DNA of 41,150 nucleotides from Methylobacterium jeotgali (GTDB lineage: Bacteria; Pseudomonadota; Alphaproteobacteria; Rhizobiales; Beijerinckiaceae). The DNA lies in assembly GCF_022179345.1 (NCBI RefSeq), contig NZ_BPQR01000058.1, forward strand, positions 1-41,150. Direction: 5' to 3'. The notes below the pieces were generated by a model. That model was not told where the DNA came from, searched no databases, and saw only the letters and a list, made by a program, of their open reading frames with translations. The first letter of the stretch is position 1. Each line of letters opens with the position of its first letter. A program made the translations under genes and the position numbers. Below, in pieces: positions 31,350 to 38,789 of this stretch.

Positions 31350-32591
31350 ATGGCCAAGCTCGTCCCGATCACCGCTCGGCAGATCCGCAACTTCGCCCCT
31401 GCACGCAGCCGCTTCGGCCAGCGCATCCTGAACCGTGGTGGTTCGGGCTTCACCGGCCCCCGCACCGGGCTGACCTGGGTGGCGGCCGAGAGTGATTTCG
31501 CCTGGGCGCGCGTCCTCTACGCCAACCAGACCGGTGCCTCGATCACCATCGACAAGACCACGCTCCAGGCCTCGGCCAGCATGGCGACGCTGGCCTGCGT
31601 GGACGAGGCCGGCGCCAACCTGCCGATGCTCCCGGCCTACGCCAACGCGGGCGGCGCGGACAGCAAGCCCGGCGAGCTGACGGGCACCGCGCTTCCGCTG
31701 GTGATCCCGGCGGGCACGGCCGCCAACGATACCAAGGCCTGGACGGACTGGGTGAAGGTCGCGTCGCGCCCTCGAGCAGACGGCGCCTTTCGACCATTGC
31801 TGCAGGTTCGTACCTACATCGCCGGCACGACGACGCTCTACAACGAAGTCGACAAAGATGTCTGGGATGATCCGGCCGTCAACCTCGGTCGCATCATCGA
31901 TCTCTTTGACGGCGGTAACGACCAGACGGGGGCCGCGAACCCGACCGCTACGATGTCCGAGGTCATCCGCTGCTACATCGCGGGTGTCGAGTTTCTCGGC
32001 CCCAAGATGGTTCAGGTCGTGCTCGGGATCGGCGACAGCGAGACAGAAGGCAACCAGTCGACTTCGGGGCGCAAGAACTTCCTGCACATCGCGACGGCGG
32101 CGCTGAGCCGGGCCAATCGCCCTGTCGCGCACATCAACTCGGGCTATTCCGCCCAGACGACGCAGCAGTTCGTCGATCGCGGGATCGGGGACATCCGCCG
32201 TTTCAATCCCTCGGTGGTCGTGTTCCCGGCCTTCAGCCCGAACGACGCCCCGACCACCATGGATCTGGCCCGCAACGGCTGGGCGAACTGCCTTCGGCTA
32301 CTGCAGGCCTGCCGTGAAGCCGGCGCGATCCCGATCGTCTGGACCTCGTTCCCCATCAACGGGCGGACAGCTCTCCAGGATGCACCCCGGCAGTGGCTGA
32401 ACAACCAGCTACGCGGTCTCCGGGACAACGGCGTGCTGATCGCGGACTTCGACCTCCTGATCTCAGACGGCGGGTCGCCGCCCTCGATCAAGTCGATCTT
32501 CGACAGCGGCGACGGGCTTCACCTGAAGGACGCTGGGTGGGACGCCTGCGCCGGCGTTCTCAAGCCGGTCCTGAACCAGGCTCTGGGCTAG
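31350..32591 (+). CDS. SGNH/GDSL-family hydrolase, probable virion-associated esterase
   Basis: A 413-residue protein. Residues about 1-215 are beta-rich and lack enzyme motifs. Residues 220-413 carry the SGNH blocks: block I GIGDSETEG with Ser230, block II NSGYSAQTT (Gly), block III FSPND with Asn298, and block V DGLHL with Asp388 and His391. SGNH enzymes hydrolyse esters, often acetyl groups on polysaccharides. In phages they can deacetylate host capsule or O-antigen. The N-terminal half may anchor it in the virion or bind sugar. It is the last rightward gene, placed after the lysis genes and converging on the leftward arm with a 32-bp overlap. The catalytic family is firm; the substrate is unknown. 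Confidence 0.85.
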   Translation: MAKLVPITARQIRNFAPARSRFGQRILNRGGSGFTGPRTGLTWVAAESDFAWARVLYANQTGASITIDKTTLQASASMATLACVDEAGANLPMLPAYANAGGADSKPGELTGTALPLVIPAGTAANDTKAWTDWVKVASRPRADGAFRPLLQVRTYIAGTTTLYNEVDKDVWDDPAVNLGRIIDLFDGGNDQTGAANPTATMSEVIRCYIAGVEFLGPKMVQVVLGIGDSETEGNQSTSGRKNFLHIATAALSRANRPVAHINSGYSAQTTQQFVDRGIGDIRRFNPSVVVFPAFSPNDAPTTMDLARNGWANCLRLLQACREAGAIPIVWTSFPINGRTALQDAPRQWLNNQLRGLRDNGVLIADFDLLISDGGSPPSIKSIFDSGDGLHLKDAGWDACAGVLKPVLNQALG

Positions 32592-32793
32592 GCGTGTCGT
32601 GGCCGTGTGAGGCGTTGACGCTCCGCACGATCCACTCGGCCATCTCCTTCTGAACCGTCGAGCCGACGACGCGTCGGTTCGCGTCCCAGATGAAGCCGTT
32701 GCTGTAGACCCAGGGCAGCGGATGCGCGTCGACTCCGGGGCGGACAGGCAGCGGCTTGCTGCCCCGGAACGGGATGACGTCGGCGGTGCTCAT
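32560..32793 (-). CDS. Small hypothetical protein
   Basis: A 77-residue protein, the last gene of the leftward arm. It starts MSTADVIPFRGSKPLP and contains a short core VYSNGFIWDANRRVVGSTV followed by a helix (QKEMAEWIVRSVNAS). The start overlaps the previous stop as ATGA. Its end overlaps the SGNH gene by 32 bases on the opposite strand. No family recognised. Confidence 0.6.
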   Translation of the reverse strand: MSTADVIPFRGSKPLPVRPGVDAHPLPWVYSNGFIWDANRRVVGSTVQKEMAEWIVRSVNASHGHDTPSPEPGSGPA

Positions 32794-33026
32794 CGCTTGA
32801 AGTCGTCCGGCAGCTTGATCGGCAGCATGCCGAGGATGATCAGGCCGTGGACGACGGCGATCGGTTTCGCCGCATGAAGCATCATGTGAGTGACAGCCTC
32901 GGGAGCGACCTCTTCCGGGGTCCGACCTTCGCGCTCCGCCCGCTCCTTGATGTCGTCATAAAGCGGTTGGAACCAAGCTCGCCACTCCTCGCGGGTCTGT
33001 TCAGGCTGTTCAGATTGTTCGCTCAT
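32790..33026 (-). CDS. Small hypothetical acidic protein
   Basis: A 78-residue product. ATG 33026 is chosen over an upstream TTG because GAGG lies 9 bases before it. The first 50 residues are a charged helix (SEQPEQTREEWRAWFQPLYDD), then a His-rich and hydrophobic helix (THMMLHAAKPIAVVHGLIILGML). It is not recognisable as any known family. It overlaps the next gene by 4 bases. Confidence 0.55.
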   Translation of the reverse strand: MSEQSEQPEQTREEWRAWFQPLYDDIKERAEREGRTPEEVAPEAVTHMMLHAAKPIAVVHGLIILGMLPIKLPDDFKR

Positions 33027-33058
33027 GGCCGGCAACCTCGCCGACCTCTAGGCGCGGG

Positions 33059-33367
33059 TCAACCTGTCACGGCGCCGTCCATCAGCGCCGCGAACGCCAG
33101 GTTGGGCGCCGCGCAGATCAGGACCTCCCGAAGCGTCCAGGTCGTGTCCCTGCCCCGCAGGAGCACCAAAGCACTGAGCACGCAGCCGGCCGCGTAGAGC
33201 CCCAAGATCGAGGGTAGGCCTTGGCGTCCGAGCGTGAAGCCTGCGATCATGAAGACGGGGATCGTCAGCAGCCAGCTCAGGCCGCCGAAGGCCCAGGACT
33301 GCCCTTCGGTGTAGAGGCAGACACCCCACCAAGCGCCCAGCACCGCGAAGAAGATGACGAGGTTCAT
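33059..33367 (-). CDS. Small membrane protein
   Basis: A 102-residue protein with three or four hydrophobic segments: 3-19 (LVIFFAVLGAWWGVCL), 26-44, 52-71 and possibly 83-98. The start is taken as ATG 33367, because the frame upstream is Pro/Arg-rich and overlaps the next gene; GTG 33370 is equally possible and no strong ribosome-binding site is seen. Function unknown. A membrane protein in the early-type arm could serve in superinfection exclusion, but nothing shows this. Confidence 0.55.
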   Translation of the reverse strand: MNLVIFFAVLGAWWGVCLYTEGQSWAFGGLSWLLTIPVFMIAGFTLGRQGLPSILGLYAAGCVLSALVLLRGRDTTWTLREVLICAAPNLAFAALMDGAVTG

Positions 33368-33392
33368 CACGCACGGATAACCGGGGCCTCGC

Positions 33393-33674
33393 TCACTCGT
33401 CCAGGGACGGGAGCCGGGTCTTGTTCGGCTTGTGAACGGGACCGTCATCCGCCTCGACACCAAGCGATTTCAAGCGCTCGGTGTTCTCGCGGAGGTCCTC
33501 CTGCCACATCTCGGTGAGGGCAGCGCGAATGCGCTCTCGTAGGACCCCCTGCGCCGGGCGGCCCCGGATCTCGATCTTGATGTCCTCGTCGGAAAGAGCA
33601 TCCTGGATGCTCTCCCGCAATCGGGTACGCTCGAAGATCAGCTCCTTGACCCTCTGTTGGTTCGAGAGCTTCAC
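33393..33674 (-). CDS. Small hypothetical protein downstream of mazG
   Basis: A 93-residue, strongly charged and helical protein (QQRVKELIFERTRLRESIQDAL; LRERIRAALTEMWQEDLRENT). Start GTG 33674 overlaps the MazG stop as GTGA, so it is translationally coupled to it. No family recognised. Confidence 0.6.
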   Translation of the reverse strand: MKLSNQQRVKELIFERTRLRESIQDALSDEDIKIEIRGRPAQGVLRERIRAALTEMWQEDLRENTERLKSLGVEADDGPVHKPNKTRLPSLDE

Positions 33675-34261
33675 GACACCGCCTCCTGCGCCTGCGCCTC
33701 GGCCGACTTGTCCCGGTTCACGGCCCCCTCCGTGGTGTAGGAGAGGCCCTTGAAGCGCTCGATCAGCTTCGCGACGTTCCGCTGCACCACTCCGAGCAGC
33801 GACCAGCCGGTCGCGTTCAGGTAGAGTTGGCCGTACCAGAGCAGGTCGCCCAGCTCGTCGGCCTGGTCGGCCGGCTTCACGGGCTTGCCACAGAGGATGT
33901 CCAGCTCCTGCTGAAGGATCTCGTCGGCCTCGGTCCGCATGCCGAGGGCGGCGTGGATGCGAGCGAGGCCGGTCTCGAGGTCCGCCTGCGAGTAGTCCGA
34001 ACCGGCATGCAGCTCCCGGGTGCGCTCGACCTCGGCCCGAAAGCCGGCGATGACTGGCCGGTCCTTGCCGTACATCAGGGCCTTCTTGGCGTCATCGATC
34101 AGCTTGGCGTCAGCCAGCGCTCGGGTCAGCACCGCCCGCATCACCCTCGCCGGCACCAACGTCGTGTCCGGCTTGTTCGCGGCGAGGCGGCTCACGAAAT
34201 GCGAGTACCCGGCCGGGCTGCAGTGATCCTTCAGGCTGTCCTTGGTATCGGAAGCGGTCAT
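33671..34261 (-). CDS. MazG-like nucleotide pyrophosphohydrolase
   Basis: A 196-residue product. Residues about 100-172 carry the MazG pattern: Glu111-x-x-Glu114 (RTEADEIL), then DELGDLLWY (Glu136, Asp139) and N-x-x-K-L-x-x-R-F (162-170). These acidic residues bind Mg2+ and the enzyme turns (d)NTPs into (d)NMPs and pyrophosphate. The N-terminal 70 residues (DTTLVPARVMRAVLTRALADA, then ALMYGKD) form an extra helical domain. ATG 34261 has AGGGA 10 bases upstream; a TTG three codons earlier is less likely. It overlaps the DUF5664 gene by 152 bases in another frame. Likely role is pool control or blunting of a host nucleotide alarm; the substrate is unknown. Confidence 0.82.
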   Translation of the reverse strand: MTASDTKDSLKDHCSPAGYSHFVSRLAANKPDTTLVPARVMRAVLTRALADAKLIDDAKKALMYGKDRPVIAGFRAEVERTRELHAGSDYSQADLETGLARIHAALGMRTEADEILQQELDILCGKPVKPADQADELGDLLWYGQLYLNATGWSLLGVVQRNVAKLIERFKGLSYTTEGAVNRDKSAEAQAQEAVS

Positions 34262-34634
34262 CGGTGCCAATTCCCTTGTCGTAGAACTCGATTAGAAGCA
34301 TCACGCCGAAAGCGATCTGGGCTAGGTGAGGAAGACCGCTTTCGTCATCGATGTCTTCGCCTTCTCTCCACGCATCGAGATGCCTTTGAAGGCTCTCGTA
34401 GCCGGAGGTCCAACTGCCGCCGCGGCGCCAGTTGTTCGCGGAATACTTGATTGCGCCGTAGCCGAGGGCGGCGGCGGTGTAGCGACCGAGGCTCGCCGGC
34501 ACGAGCGACATGCGCAGCTTGCCGCTATTGAAGCGGAGCATCCCGCCATCCTGCGCCAGCGTGGTACGTTCCGTACCAGTGGCTTCGGGCACGGCTTTGG
34601 GTGGCCGTTCTCGCGTGATCCAGTCTTCAGTCAT
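34110..34634 (-). CDS. dATP/dGTP diphosphohydrolase-like protein (DUF5664 / MazZ-related N-terminal domain)
   Basis: A 174-residue product. The core at 33-118 matches the phage family annotated as dATP/dGTP diphosphohydrolase N-terminal domain: GKLRMSLVPASL, LGYGAIKYSANNWRRG, LQRHLDAWREGEDID, DESGLPHLAQIAFGVMLL. Related MazZ proteins in 2-aminoadenine phages hydrolyse dGTP. The last 50 residues overlap the MazG gene and look like shadow sequence, so the folded part ends near residue 125. ATG 34634 has GAAGGA 7 bases upstream. An internal ATG at 34541 (MLRFNSGKLRM) is possible and would put the palindrome at 34562-34578 just before the start. Enzyme activity is inferred from family. Confidence 0.75.
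   Translation of the reverse strand: MTEDWITRERPPKAVPEATGTERTTLAQDGGMLRFNSGKLRMSLVPASLGRYTAAALGYGAIKYSANNWRRGGSWTSGYESLQRHLDAWREGEDIDDESGLPHLAQIAFGVMLLIEFYDKGIGTDDRFRYQGQPEGSLQPGRVLAFREPPRREQAGHDVGAGEGDAGGADPSAG
34562..34578. promoter_or_regulatory. GGTACG palindrome, copy 3 (near the DUF5664 start)
   Basis: TGGTACGTTCCGTACCA, identical to copy 1. It lies in the 5' part of the DUF5664 frame, 56 bases inside the chosen ATG and 21 bases before the internal ATG 34541. Conservation inside a reading frame suggests that either the internal start is the real one or the element works within coding sequence. Confidence 0.72.
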
Positions 34635-34671
34635 AGAAGTATCCTTCTATAAGTAGTCGGGCGAAAGCGGA

Positions 34672-35271
34672 CTAATTGGCCGTGGGCGCGGCATCAGTGA
34701 AACCCTCCCTGAAGAGTTGGTAGAAGCGGCGCACCCACGACGCCGCGGCCACGTCGTCGGTGACCGGGACGATGTGGATGCCGAGCTTGTTCTCCTCGGC
34801 GACCGCGCGGTCGGCCGCATCCAGGTGCTCGAACATGAAGAGCCGCTCGTCGTAGGAGATGCGGCTGTCGAAGTCCTTGATGGCCTCGAAGGCCCAGGAC
34901 GGGATGCCGAAGACCTCACCGAGCCGGTGCATCGAGCAGGCGTCGGCCGCCTGGATGCCCGGGCAGAGGTTCTTGATGGGGCGAGGGATCTCGCCGGTCC
35001 ACAGCTCAGGCACGTCGTGCATCAGAGCCGCGCGCTGCCGGTGTCGGCACGAGCCGACGACGTGGGAGAGGAGCAGGCTGTGCTGCGCGACGCTCACCGA
35101 GCGCTCGCCGGCGCCCCCGAAGCGGGCCAGGCGTGCGAGGCCGCGCCCGATCAGCGGCGGCGGCAGGTCGCTGGCCTCGAAGTGATAGGCGTCGATGCGC
35201 CGGCCGGAGCCGAAATAGACCTGCGGGCCGGGATACGGGCACGCGGCGATCGGGGGAGACCGGTGCATCAT
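34672..35271 (-). CDS. HD-domain phosphohydrolase (YfbR/DatZ-like)
   Basis: A 199-residue HD protein. Metal-binding residues are His64 (SVAQHSLLL), His85-Asp86 (ALMHDVPE) and a distal Asp near 134-136 (IKDFDSRISYDE). The segment GEIPRPIKN after the HD motif is typical of 5'-deoxynucleotidase YfbR and of the phage dATP triphosphohydrolase DatZ. Likely reaction is removal of phosphate(s) from deoxynucleotides. The start is ATG 35271, which overlaps the previous stop; the open frame upstream is shadow. It sits directly before the DUF5664 and MazG genes, forming a nucleotide-pool cassette. Which nucleotide it cuts cannot be told from sequence alone. Confidence 0.82.
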   Translation of the reverse strand: MMHRSPPIAACPYPGPQVYFGSGRRIDAYHFEASDLPPPLIGRGLARLARFGGAGERSVSVAQHSLLLSHVVGSCRHRQRAALMHDVPELWTGEIPRPIKNLCPGIQAADACSMHRLGEVFGIPSWAFEAIKDFDSRISYDERLFMFEHLDAADRAVAEENKLGIHIVPVTDDVAAASWVRRFYQLFREGFTDAAPTAN

Positions 35272-35600
35272 CACGCGACCCCCGGGCGATTGAAGTACGC
35301 CTGGGGCGCGGCGGGGGTCTGCCGGGGCCAGGAATAGAGCTGCTGCCACCCGTCCTTGGTGACGTGGGTCGCCATGTAGTGGGTGCCGGCGTCGTAGCGC
35401 TGGCGCGCGAGGCTGACGGCGGCGCGGTGCTTGGCCTCCCAGGGCTCGCCCACCGGCTTCTGGGCCATCAGGCGGCCTTCCCACCCCACCCGCGCGGCCG
35501 GCGGGCGCCCGGTTGGCGTTCGGACATCGTCCGGCAGTTCTGGTGGGCGCTCCGGCGCCCGGAGGCGCAGCCCAAGGCTGCGCAGCTGCTGCTCGACCAC
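35271..35600 (-). CDS. Hypothetical protein between SbcC-like and HD genes
   Basis: A 109-residue product. Start GTG 35600 lies one base after the SbcC-like stop with GGAG 7 bases upstream; the stop overlaps the HD gene start. The N-terminal half is Pro/Arg-rich. The second half has a folded-looking stretch (EAKHRAAVSLARQRYDAGTH, then VTKDGWQQLYSWPR). No family recognised. Confidence 0.6.
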   Translation of the reverse strand: MVEQQLRSLGLRLRAPERPPELPDDVRTPTGRPPAARVGWEGRLMAQKPVGEPWEAKHRAAVSLARQRYDAGTHYMATHVTKDGWQQLYSWPRQTPAAPQAYFNRPGVA

Positions 35601-35601
35601 G

Positions 35602-37551
35602 TCAGTTCTCCAGCTTGATGACCCGCGGGCAGACCGGGGTCTTGTGGGTGATGACCAGGATCTGATGGAGCTTGCCGTCGAGCGCAGTGAGCGCGTCGTG
35701 GAGGTGCCCTGCCCTGTCGGCGTCCATGGACGCGTCCATCTCGTCGCCCATGAAGACCGGGAAGACGCCGTTGGTCAGAATGCGCCCGAGCCCCAGGCGG
35801 ACGGCGAGGTTCGCGCAGACCTTCCCGGATCCCGACAGGGTGTTCAGCGGCTGGCCGTCGACTTGGATCTCGAAGTCCTCGTCCACGGCGATCCGGCCGC
35901 GGGCACCACCCGTCATCTGCGAGAGCATGTGCGAGGCGACCCGGCTGAGCGCAGGCGCGAGGTAGGTCTTGGTCTCCTGGCGCACCTCGTTGAGAGCCAT
36001 CTTGCCCTGGCGCCAGCTGTCCTCCTCGCGCCGGAGATCGGTGAGCCGATCACGGCCCTGCGCCCAGTCCGTAAAGGCGCGCTCGTAGGCGGCCTGCTGG
36101 GTGTCGTAGACGCTCACGGCGGTAAGGAGCTGCTCTGCCGCCTCGAGGCGGCCGGGAGGCGCTCCACGGCGCGCCAGGGAGAGCGCGGCGCGCGTCGCAC
36201 GGGCCTGCACCGCCCAGGTCGTCAACCGGGCCTGTGCCTCGGCCTGAGCGGCCAGGAGGGCATCCCGCTGGCGAACCTGCGTGGCGAGTGCCTGGACGTC
36301 CTCACGACTCCGGCCAGCGAGCCCCAGCTCTTTCAGCGCAGCAGCGACCTCGGAGACGTGGACGGCGCCCTTCGCCTCGGACAGCTCGCGAGACGGACGG
36401 GGGACAGCAGGAACATCCTTCAGACGTTCCCACTCGACCCGCACCGACTCCAGGCTCCAGGTACGGATCGCTTTTTCCTCCCGGTCGAGGTCAGGCTGGG
36501 CGTAGCCTTCGAGCTGCGGGATCCCGGCCAGCTCGGCCTCGATCCGAGCGATCTCGGCGTCGGCCGTCGTGAAAGGCTTGCCACAAGGGCAGACGATCTC
36601 CGGGCTTTGCCGAAGCCGCTGGCGGTCACGCGCAAGGCCGTTGCGCCGGTTCTGCTGGTCGACCTGATCCTGCGTCACGGTGGGTTGGGGGAAGTAGCGC
36701 TCGACGAACCGCTGCCGGCTACACCACTGGTCGTAGGCGACGTAGCCGGCCTCGGCCTCGGCAAGGTCGAAGTCGTAGGTGCGCAGCCCGAGGATCTGGT
36801 CGGCCTTCTCCAACGTCGCGAGCGGGACCTCGGTGAGCGCCGGGCCGACTACAGGCACGACCGGCTCATTGGCCAGGAAGGCCTCGCCTTGCACGATGGT
36901 CTCGCGCATCGTGCGCAGGTTCGCGATCTCCTTGCGCAGCTCGTCCGCCGGCTGGTAGCCCTCCGGCTTCACAGGGCGCACCGGCTCAGCGCCCAGGCCC
37001 GACTCCAGGCCGGCGATCTCGCGCGAGACACCGAGCGCCTGCTCGCCGCACCAACGGGCGATCTCTTCGATCGCGTCGGCGCCGATCAGGCGGTCGACCA
37101 TCGCCTTGCGTTCGGTCGGCTTCATCTTCGAGAGCCGCTCGGCGTCGCCCTGGTTGGCGACGTTGGCGACGCGAAAGACGTCGAGGCCATAGCCGAGGAT
37201 CTGGAGGATGCGCGCGTTCACCGGCTTGGTGCCGACCGCGAGCGTCTCGCCATTGTGGTCACTCGCCAGCGCCGCGTTCTTGACCGTGCGGGAGATCGAG
37301 TAGCGGTGCCCTCGGATGGTAATCAGACCGGAGGCCTTGAGGTGCTTGTAGTCGGCGGCAGCGCCGCGCAGCGCGGCCGAGCCGAACAGCAGGAACTCGA
37401 TCATCTCGAGCGTGAGGGTCTTGCCGTTCTCGTTCGGGCCGGTGATCGCCGTCATGCCCTTCGAGAAGTCGAAGGTGCGATCGAACGCGCGGCCGAGCGG
37501 GTAGTGGTCGGTCGGCGGGAACCTAACCGTGAAACTGAGCTGCTCGATCAT
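35602..37551 (-). CDS. SbcC/Rad50-like ATPase (compact)
   Basis: A 649-residue ABC-type ATPase that should pair with the Mre11-like nuclease to process DNA ends or hairpins. Walker A is GPNENGKT (38-45). The C-terminal lobe has the signature LSGSGK (572-577), Walker B FPVFMGDEMD (597-606, Asp603/Glu604) and His636 (ITHK). Between them lies only a short coiled coil with a CPCGKP turn near 318-323 in place of the usual C-P-x-C zinc hook. T4 gp46 has a similarly reduced size. The first 29 bases overlap a small gene upstream. In phages such pairs act in recombination and host DNA breakdown; which applies here is unknown. Confidence 0.87.
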   Translation of the reverse strand: MIEQLSFTVRFPPTDHYPLGRAFDRTFDFSKGMTAITGPNENGKTLTLEMIEFLLFGSAALRGAAADYKHLKASGLITIRGHRYSISRTVKNAALASDHNGETLAVGTKPVNARILQILGYGLDVFRVANVANQGDAERLSKMKPTERKAMVDRLIGADAIEEIARWCGEQALGVSREIAGLESGLGAEPVRPVKPEGYQPADELRKEIANLRTMRETIVQGEAFLANEPVVPVVGPALTEVPLATLEKADQILGLRTYDFDLAEAEAGYVAYDQWCSRQRFVERYFPQPTVTQDQVDQQNRRNGLARDRQRLRQSPEIVCPCGKPFTTADAEIARIEAELAGIPQLEGYAQPDLDREEKAIRTWSLESVRVEWERLKDVPAVPRPSRELSEAKGAVHVSEVAAALKELGLAGRSREDVQALATQVRQRDALLAAQAEAQARLTTWAVQARATRAALSLARRGAPPGRLEAAEQLLTAVSVYDTQQAAYERAFTDWAQGRDRLTDLRREEDSWRQGKMALNEVRQETKTYLAPALSRVASHMLSQMTGGARGRIAVDEDFEIQVDGQPLNTLSGSGKVCANLAVRLGLGRILTNGVFPVFMGDEMDASMDADRAGHLHDALTALDGKLHQILVITHKTPVCPRVIKLEN

Positions 37552-37786
37552 AGTGGGCCTGCAGAATGTGATGCTTTTCGAGACGACGGAAGGTATTCTT
37601 CAGTCCTTCCAGGGCATGCCAACGGAGGCTCCCTGGCTCGACAGCGCGGGTCTGATCCCAGAAGACAGCATCGCTCTCGGAGGCTGCTGCACAGAGCCAA
37701 TGGAGGACAGCGTTCTCTTCGGGCGTGAACTTCACGCCTTGCATGAGAAGTCCGAGCCCGGTGAGGAAGAACTTACCCTTCTGCAC
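37523..37786 (-). CDS. Small hypothetical protein between SbcD-like and SbcC-like genes
   Basis: An 87-residue product starting at GTG 37786, which has GGGAGA 6 bases upstream; ATG 37744 in frame is an alternative. It overlaps the SbcD-like gene by 14 bases and the SbcC-like gene by 29. The sequence looks real (FTPEENAVLHWLCAAASESDA; LEGLKNTFRRLEKHHILQAHY), mostly helical with a possible small winged-helix-like core. No family recognised. Position between the two subunit genes suggests an accessory to the complex. Confidence 0.6.
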   Translation of the reverse strand: MQKGKFFLTGLGLLMQGVKFTPEENAVLHWLCAAASESDAVFWDQTRAVEPGSLRWHALEGLKNTFRRLEKHHILQAHYDRAAQFHG

Positions 37787-38789
37787 CGAAGGTCTCCCTC
37801 CAGCGCTGGTCGATCTGATCCCGGACCTCCGGGATGATGTCGTGCTCGTCGAGCGCGGCGCGCGCGGCGGCCGTGGTGTCGAAGCCGTCCAGGGAGACCT
37901 CACCGGCGGGCTCTTCCTCGACCGGGCGCACGCGCTGAATGTCGAAAGATAGACAGTCCGGGACTTCGCCCTCGAACTGCTCGCCCGGCTGGAGCTGGAG
38001 GCGGACGCAGACATTGCTGAGCGCTTGCGGATCGTCGACCAGCAAGTCCTCGAGGCCGTTGATGCAGAATGTCCGATACTGGACAGAGCCAGCACACTGG
38101 CCACCGTCCTCACCCTGCGCGTAGGGCTGCATGCTCCCCACGACCTCCACCTCGACACCATCCCGTTTGAAGGTGGAGGGCAGATGGACGTGCCCGGTGT
38201 AGGCCTTGGTGATACCGAGGGCCGCCAGCTCCTTGGTCGGGATCAGGTTGTGGCTGGGCGACCGGGGATCGACGTCCCAGTGACCATAGGCGGTGGTGAT
38301 CCCGACACTGATCCCCATCCTGTTGAAGGCACCCGCCATGTTGGCGGCAACCTCCAGCTGATCGGATGCGCTCTTGGTCGGGTGCCAGGGAAGCAGCAAG
38401 CCAACGCCGGCCACCGCGACCGGCTCGATTACGCACCGCACGTTCTGGACGCCGCGCACCAACTGCCCGAACACGTCCCAGGCCGTCACCTCGGCGAGGT
38501 CCCGGCTGTCGTCGTGGTTGCCCTGCAGGAGGTAGAAGATGGTGCGCGGGTTCGCGTAGGCCGCCGCCATGTAGGCCTGGGCGGCGAACAGCAGGGTGTC
38601 GTAGTCGACCTGCGGCTTGTCGAAGAGGTCGCCGAGGCAGATGTGCGTGGACGCTCCCTTCGGGTCGAGGCGGCGGACGAAGTCCTCGCGCACTAGCTGC
38701 TCGCGTTGGCCCCGGCGCTCGACCGGCACGCCCTTGGTGAAGCGGCGCCCGAGATGAGGGTCACCGAGAATGACGGGTTTGGTGCTCAT
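37773..38789 (-). CDS. SbcD/Mre11-like nuclease
   Basis: A 338-residue calcineurin-like phosphoesterase. The metal motifs appear in order: Asp10-x-His12 (GDPHLG), Asp54 (CLGDLFD), Asn91-His92-Asp93 (LLQGNHDD), His170 (YGHWD) and His200-x-His202 (TGHVHL). This is the full Mre11/SbcD set. The C-terminal part (about 235-338) would hold the contact to the Rad50-like partner. The start overlaps the exonuclease stop as ATGA. Expected role is Mn2+-dependent endo/exonuclease action on DNA ends with the SbcC-like ATPase. Confidence 0.88.
   Translation of the reverse strand: MSTKPVILGDPHLGRRFTKGVPVERRGQREQLVREDFVRRLDPKGASTHICLGDLFDKPQVDYDTLLFAAQAYMAAAYANPRTIFYLLQGNHDDSRDLAEVTAWDVFGQLVRGVQNVRCVIEPVAVAGVGLLLPWHPTKSASDQLEVAANMAGAFNRMGISVGITTAYGHWDVDPRSPSHNLIPTKELAALGITKAYTGHVHLPSTFKRDGVEVEVVGSMQPYAQGEDGGQCAGSVQYRTFCINGLEDLLVDDPQALSNVCVRLQLQPGEQFEGEVPDCLSFDIQRVRPVEEEPAGEVSLDGFDTTAAARAALDEHDIIPEVRDQIDQRWRETFGAEG

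Noticed and set aside
31803..31815. GTTCGTACCTACA inside the SGNH gene, similar to the flank of palindrome copy 2
   Set aside because: Only one arm (CGTACC) is present, no pairing partner is nearby, and it lies mid-gene.
32560..32660. Search for a bidirectional terminator where the two arms converge
   Set aside because: No GC-rich stem with a T-tract was found by eye. The genes simply overlap by 32 bases.
33671..35271. Calling the phage a 2-aminoadenine (Z) genome outright
   Set aside because: PurZ and a matching polymerase are not in the window, and HD and DUF5664 proteins also occur in phages with normal DNA. It is kept only as a hypothesis.
35431..37728. A 765-codon open frame antisense to the SbcC-like gene
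   Set aside because: It mirrors the codon phase of a GC-rich gene with clear ATPase motifs on the other strand. Its own product is rich in Arg, Gly, Leu and Asp without motifs.
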